Part shown: positions 61,458-64,000 of the stretch, in pieces
How the letters are laid out: each line of letters opens with the position of its first letter
How positions within the stretch are numbered: the stretch's first letter is position 1
Source of the DNA: Sphaeroforma sirkka
Taxonomy: Eukaryota > Opisthokonta > Ichthyosporea > Ichthyophonida
Assembly: GCA_001586965.3 (NCBI GenBank)
Contig: LUCW03000568.1
Coordinates: forward strand, 1-64,000
Length of the DNA: 64,000 nucleotides
Reading direction: 5' to 3'
The notes under the pieces: model-generated
Told to the model about the DNA's origin: nothing
What the model saw: only the letters and a program-made list of their open reading frames with translations
The model's database searches: none
Position numbers and translations under genes: made by a program

Positions 61458-64000
61458 ATATTGTGCCATATATAACAAGGAATCCAGCATGTGTGTCATA
61501 TACTGCGAGACAGAGGTGATAAGTCGCGTTACAATATTTCCATACATCTCAGACTCAACCACGGGAGAGGCGCTGAGAACTGGACTGAAAACTGTACGCA
61601 TCTATAGTGGTATGTACTTGTGTGGTGTTCTCAGTCTAACCCAGTAGAGCTGACTGCAGATTTGTGAAACCGCAGATACGATGACTGTACTGTGACTGAG
61701 ACGCGCCATGGCCTAAGCAAGCTAAACCAGCTGCGCCTCAGTGGCCCGAACTTTAATGTAACCAGTCCCCATACACACACTCCGCAAGTACTCGTGTGTA
61801 GAATTTAGTGCACCATATCTTTGGCATACGACAATTCGTATAGAACCATACATCCAGAATACAGACGGATATGTACAACCCATAGACCTGATCTATTTCC
61901 CGTCCATCAGACGAAGGGTGCCTTCCGATATCCGCCGAGCTATACTACTTCGAAGCACAATTTCTCGCTCTTTGTAAGACAAATATACGAACCTTCTCAG
62001 CGATAATACTCTCGTATGCGCTTTGAGCGGGACCAAATGAGAGTTGCATTCTTTCTTTGGCAGATGTATAAGTAGAGTCACGACTAATTCGTTCTAGAAC
62101 ACTACTCTGAGTTGATTTTGTGCACGCAGTGTATCTGGTAGCCAAAATCAGCATATCTGATAGCCAAACTCAGCATATCTGATAGCCTAACTCAGCATAT
62201 CTGATAGCCTACCTCAGCATATCTGATAGCCTAACTCAGCATATCTGGTAGCCTAACTCAGCATATCTGATAGTCTAACTCAGCATATCTGATAGCCTAA
62301 CTCAGCATATCTAATAGCCTAACTCAGCATATCTGATAGCCTAACTCAGCATATCTGGTAGCCTACCCCAGCATATCTAATAGTCTAACGCAGCATATCT
62401 TATAGCCTAACTCAGCAAATCTGATAGCCTAACTCAGCATATCTGATAGCCTAACTCAGCATATCTGGTAGCCTAGTACGCCTATGACTGCGATCACACA
62501 TCACAACTAGATCGTACAAGTGACTACTTGTTGGAAATGTCACATACTCAAGGATTCTGGCCTTCACTCAGTTGTGAATAAACATGTTCGAATAGCAATA
62601 ATGGCGTAAAGCACGTTTGTACGGTACTTGGCTGCCGTAGCCAAGCAACGATATGAGTCATTCTTTTTAAAACGCTCTACAACGCAGCACATGGGGATAA
62701 TGTACTGTTGCGCAACTATTTATATTTCACATACATAACTGCAACACCCTAGATAAGCCTAGGTATTTACAAACCCTCACCGATGCGCACTTGGCTGACT
62801 GATGAGTCTATCATCTAACAGACTATGAGAATCAAGGGGATTGGAAATTTTCAACACGAACTGCCTATGCATGAAGAATACATTTCTGGATATAAATTAA
62901 CTATGGAACATCGCAAACTCAGATAATTATCACTTCGGATCAGAATCATGCAGGACAACATCAATAAGAACCAAAACAATGATAAGTGCGGAACTAAGCC
63001 CTAAAACCTATAGTACAGCAATAACGAATGTATTATATGTATGTATACAACCACCCAAACCACTGATAAAACAGGCTTAAAAATCGTAAGTGCTGCACCC
63101 GTGCTACAAACCCCTCGTTGAACCTGACCATCATAGACCCAGACATATCCACATACCATCACATCCCACAAGCGCAGCGTCCCATCCTCAGCACCCGATG
63201 CCACTAGTGTGGAGTGCGGGTTATAACAGACGCACAGCACCACAACGGTATGGCCGTGCAGGAGACCCACCACAACACCCTGCAGCCAATAGAGCGTCAT
63301 CATATGGTACAAGGCATCAGTCAGGCGACTTCTAGGAAACACCCACATCCCCTCGCTCATGAATGTATGTAATTTCTTAAGAATTTGTATATATAGCTCT
63401 ATGGTGCTATGACTCGATCCCAATCTAATATAAGGAATCTCAGTATAAGGAGCATTTGTCGATTTCGACGCTATAAAACCACACTTATTCGAAGCGCGGA
63501 ACCACGGCAATAACTACACACATGTATACACATGCGGGTGCACAGATATAAGGCTATATATAGACGTGTACAGATATAAGGCTATATTTATACGTGTCCA
63601 GATATAGGGCTATACTTAGACGAGCATGCATTTTGTATACCCAGAAAGCCCAAAGCGCACACAGTCGCACGCCTTGCATATTAAAGCCTCCCAACATTTA
63701 AACGTGCACAGATAGAGGGCTATACTTAATCGAGCATGCATTTTGTATACCCAGAAAGCTCCAAGCGCACACAGACGCACACCTTGCATATTAAACCCTT
63801 GCAACTCCCCCCCCCCCCCGGTGTTTTTTTTAAGTTTCGAAATCGAAATTTTGTATGAACCTGCTCATAGGTTTTTATACAAAACGAAGAGCAGACGAAT
63901 CTTTGGATTTTATCTCCCCCTTCCTAATTGAAATGTATACAATAGAGGTGTACTTCACCCGAATACACAACTCACCTTGATGGCGTCCCATATTTTGATT
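58762..64000 (-). CDS. WDR5: WDR5-type WD40 protein (3' seven exons; 5' end outside window)
   Basis: Beta-propeller scaffold. In other eukaryotes WDR5/Swd3 is the core subunit of COMPASS/MLL histone H3K4 methyltransferase complexes in the nucleus. Exons, in order of reading: 63976-64000, 63157-63279, 61051-61157, 60230-60352, 59935-60057, 59125-59201 and 58762-58856. All junctions are GT-AG and phases (0, 0, 2, 2, 2, 1) fit without conflict. The encoded part is about 224 residues, roughly five and a half WD repeats: IKIWDAIK, DGTLRLWDVM, INAHSDPVTCVTF with SYDGLVRIWN, SNPPLGHIMYSKDSRYILA, IRLWNSHNGKCLKVYSGHHN, LSGSEDGRILIWDM, LEGHTDIAISISHNP and finally DGTLKLWKRME. The AHSDPV, SSYDGL-like, GKCLKxYxGH and GSEDxxxxIW signatures are those of WDR5 rather than of WD40 proteins in general. 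The first one to two repeats lie beyond the edge. Confidence 0.9.
58869..58895. repeat. Poly-G tract in the last WDR5-like intron
   Basis: A nearly pure G run (poly-C on the coding strand), a few bases upstream of the last acceptor. It is an extreme pyrimidine tract and a likely spot for length variation or sequencing error. Confidence 0.85.
60866..61015. repeat. AC microsatellite in a WDR5-like intron
   Basis: About 135 bp of AC repeat with small interruptions, in the intron between exons 61051-61157 and 60230-60352. Translated repeats here are not genes. Confidence 0.95.
61200..61460. repeat. Compound AT/AC microsatellite in a WDR5-like intron
   Basis: Blocks of AT, AC and TGTGTGGA-type repeats, ending in an AT run at about 61420-61455, in the intron between exons 63157-63279 and 61051-61157. 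Confidence 0.9.
62134..62475. repeat. 22-bp minisatellite, about 16 copies
   Basis: The unit CTCAGCATATCTGATAGCCT plus AA is repeated head to tail with few substitutions. It lies in the same long intron. There is no spacer variation, so this is not a CRISPR array. Confidence 0.95.
63535..63820. repeat. Intronic direct duplication of about 107 bp with short satellites
   Basis: Three or four copies of a short unit with ACAGATATAAGGCTATA (about 63540-63620) run into a duplicated block at about 63600-63690 and 63707-63800. The block contains GAGCATGCATTTTGTATACC and CACACAGNCGCAC. A C-run follows at 63806-63820. All of this lies in the intron between exons 63976-64000 and 63157-63279. Confidence 0.8.

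Noticed and set aside
62134-62475. Regular direct repeats resembling a CRISPR array
   Set aside because: The units are contiguous with no unique spacers, the host is eukaryotic and the array is intronic: a minisatellite.

Overview
The window is from an intron-rich, repeat-rich eukaryotic nuclear genome. Three split host genes use GT-AG introns, several with GTATGT donors. The rest is crowded with microsatellites, minisatellites and LTR retroelements. I cannot place the organism securely. A compact unicellular relative of animals or fungi, such as an ichthyosporean, would fit, but that is a guess. No prokaryotic signature, rRNA, tRNA or CRISPR array was found.

Layout. 1-2290: low-complexity DNA with degenerate short repeats. 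2362-5251 (minus): exons of an unrecognised multi-pass membrane protein. 5460-7430: nearly 2 kb of alternating purine-pyrimidine simple sequence (AT, ATT, GT). 9033-13880 (plus): an aquaglyceroporin in five exons with clean splice phases, divergent from the membrane-protein gene. 13881-15700: non-coding DNA with small repeats.

15.7-56.7 kb: a nest of mobile elements. It holds a worn Ty3/Gypsy element (15.7-18.95 kb, minus) and retroelement fragments (20.0-21.0 and 27.85-28.9 kb, plus). It also holds a chromovirus-like Ty3/Gypsy body (21.97-27.29 kb, minus) abutting a Ty1/Copia-like LTR and gag start, and a worn retroelement at 29-32.6 kb. Several Copia-like pieces lie at 34.1-36.4, 37.0-37.7, 41.1-42.7 and 43.4-45.5 kb. 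A nearly whole, young Ty3/Gypsy element occupies 45983-53647 with paired LTRs and an ATAA target duplication. A LINE tail (53.8-56.7 kb) is interrupted by two solo LTRs of that family. Scattered among these, and at 56.9-58.4 kb, are decayed ORFs of unknown, possibly viral, origin, some next to long perfect hairpins.

58762-64000 (minus): the last seven exons of a WDR5-type WD40 protein, running off the right edge. Its introns hold AC/AT microsatellites and a 22-bp minisatellite.

The most unusual observations are: a DNA N6-adenine-methyltransferase-like segment with an NPP motif between RNase H and integrase in two distinct Ty3/Gypsy elements; convergent decayed ORFs separated by overlapping perfect hairpins; a four-copy duplication of the exon-1/5' splice site of the aquaporin gene; and WDR5 exons that are each exactly 123 nt.
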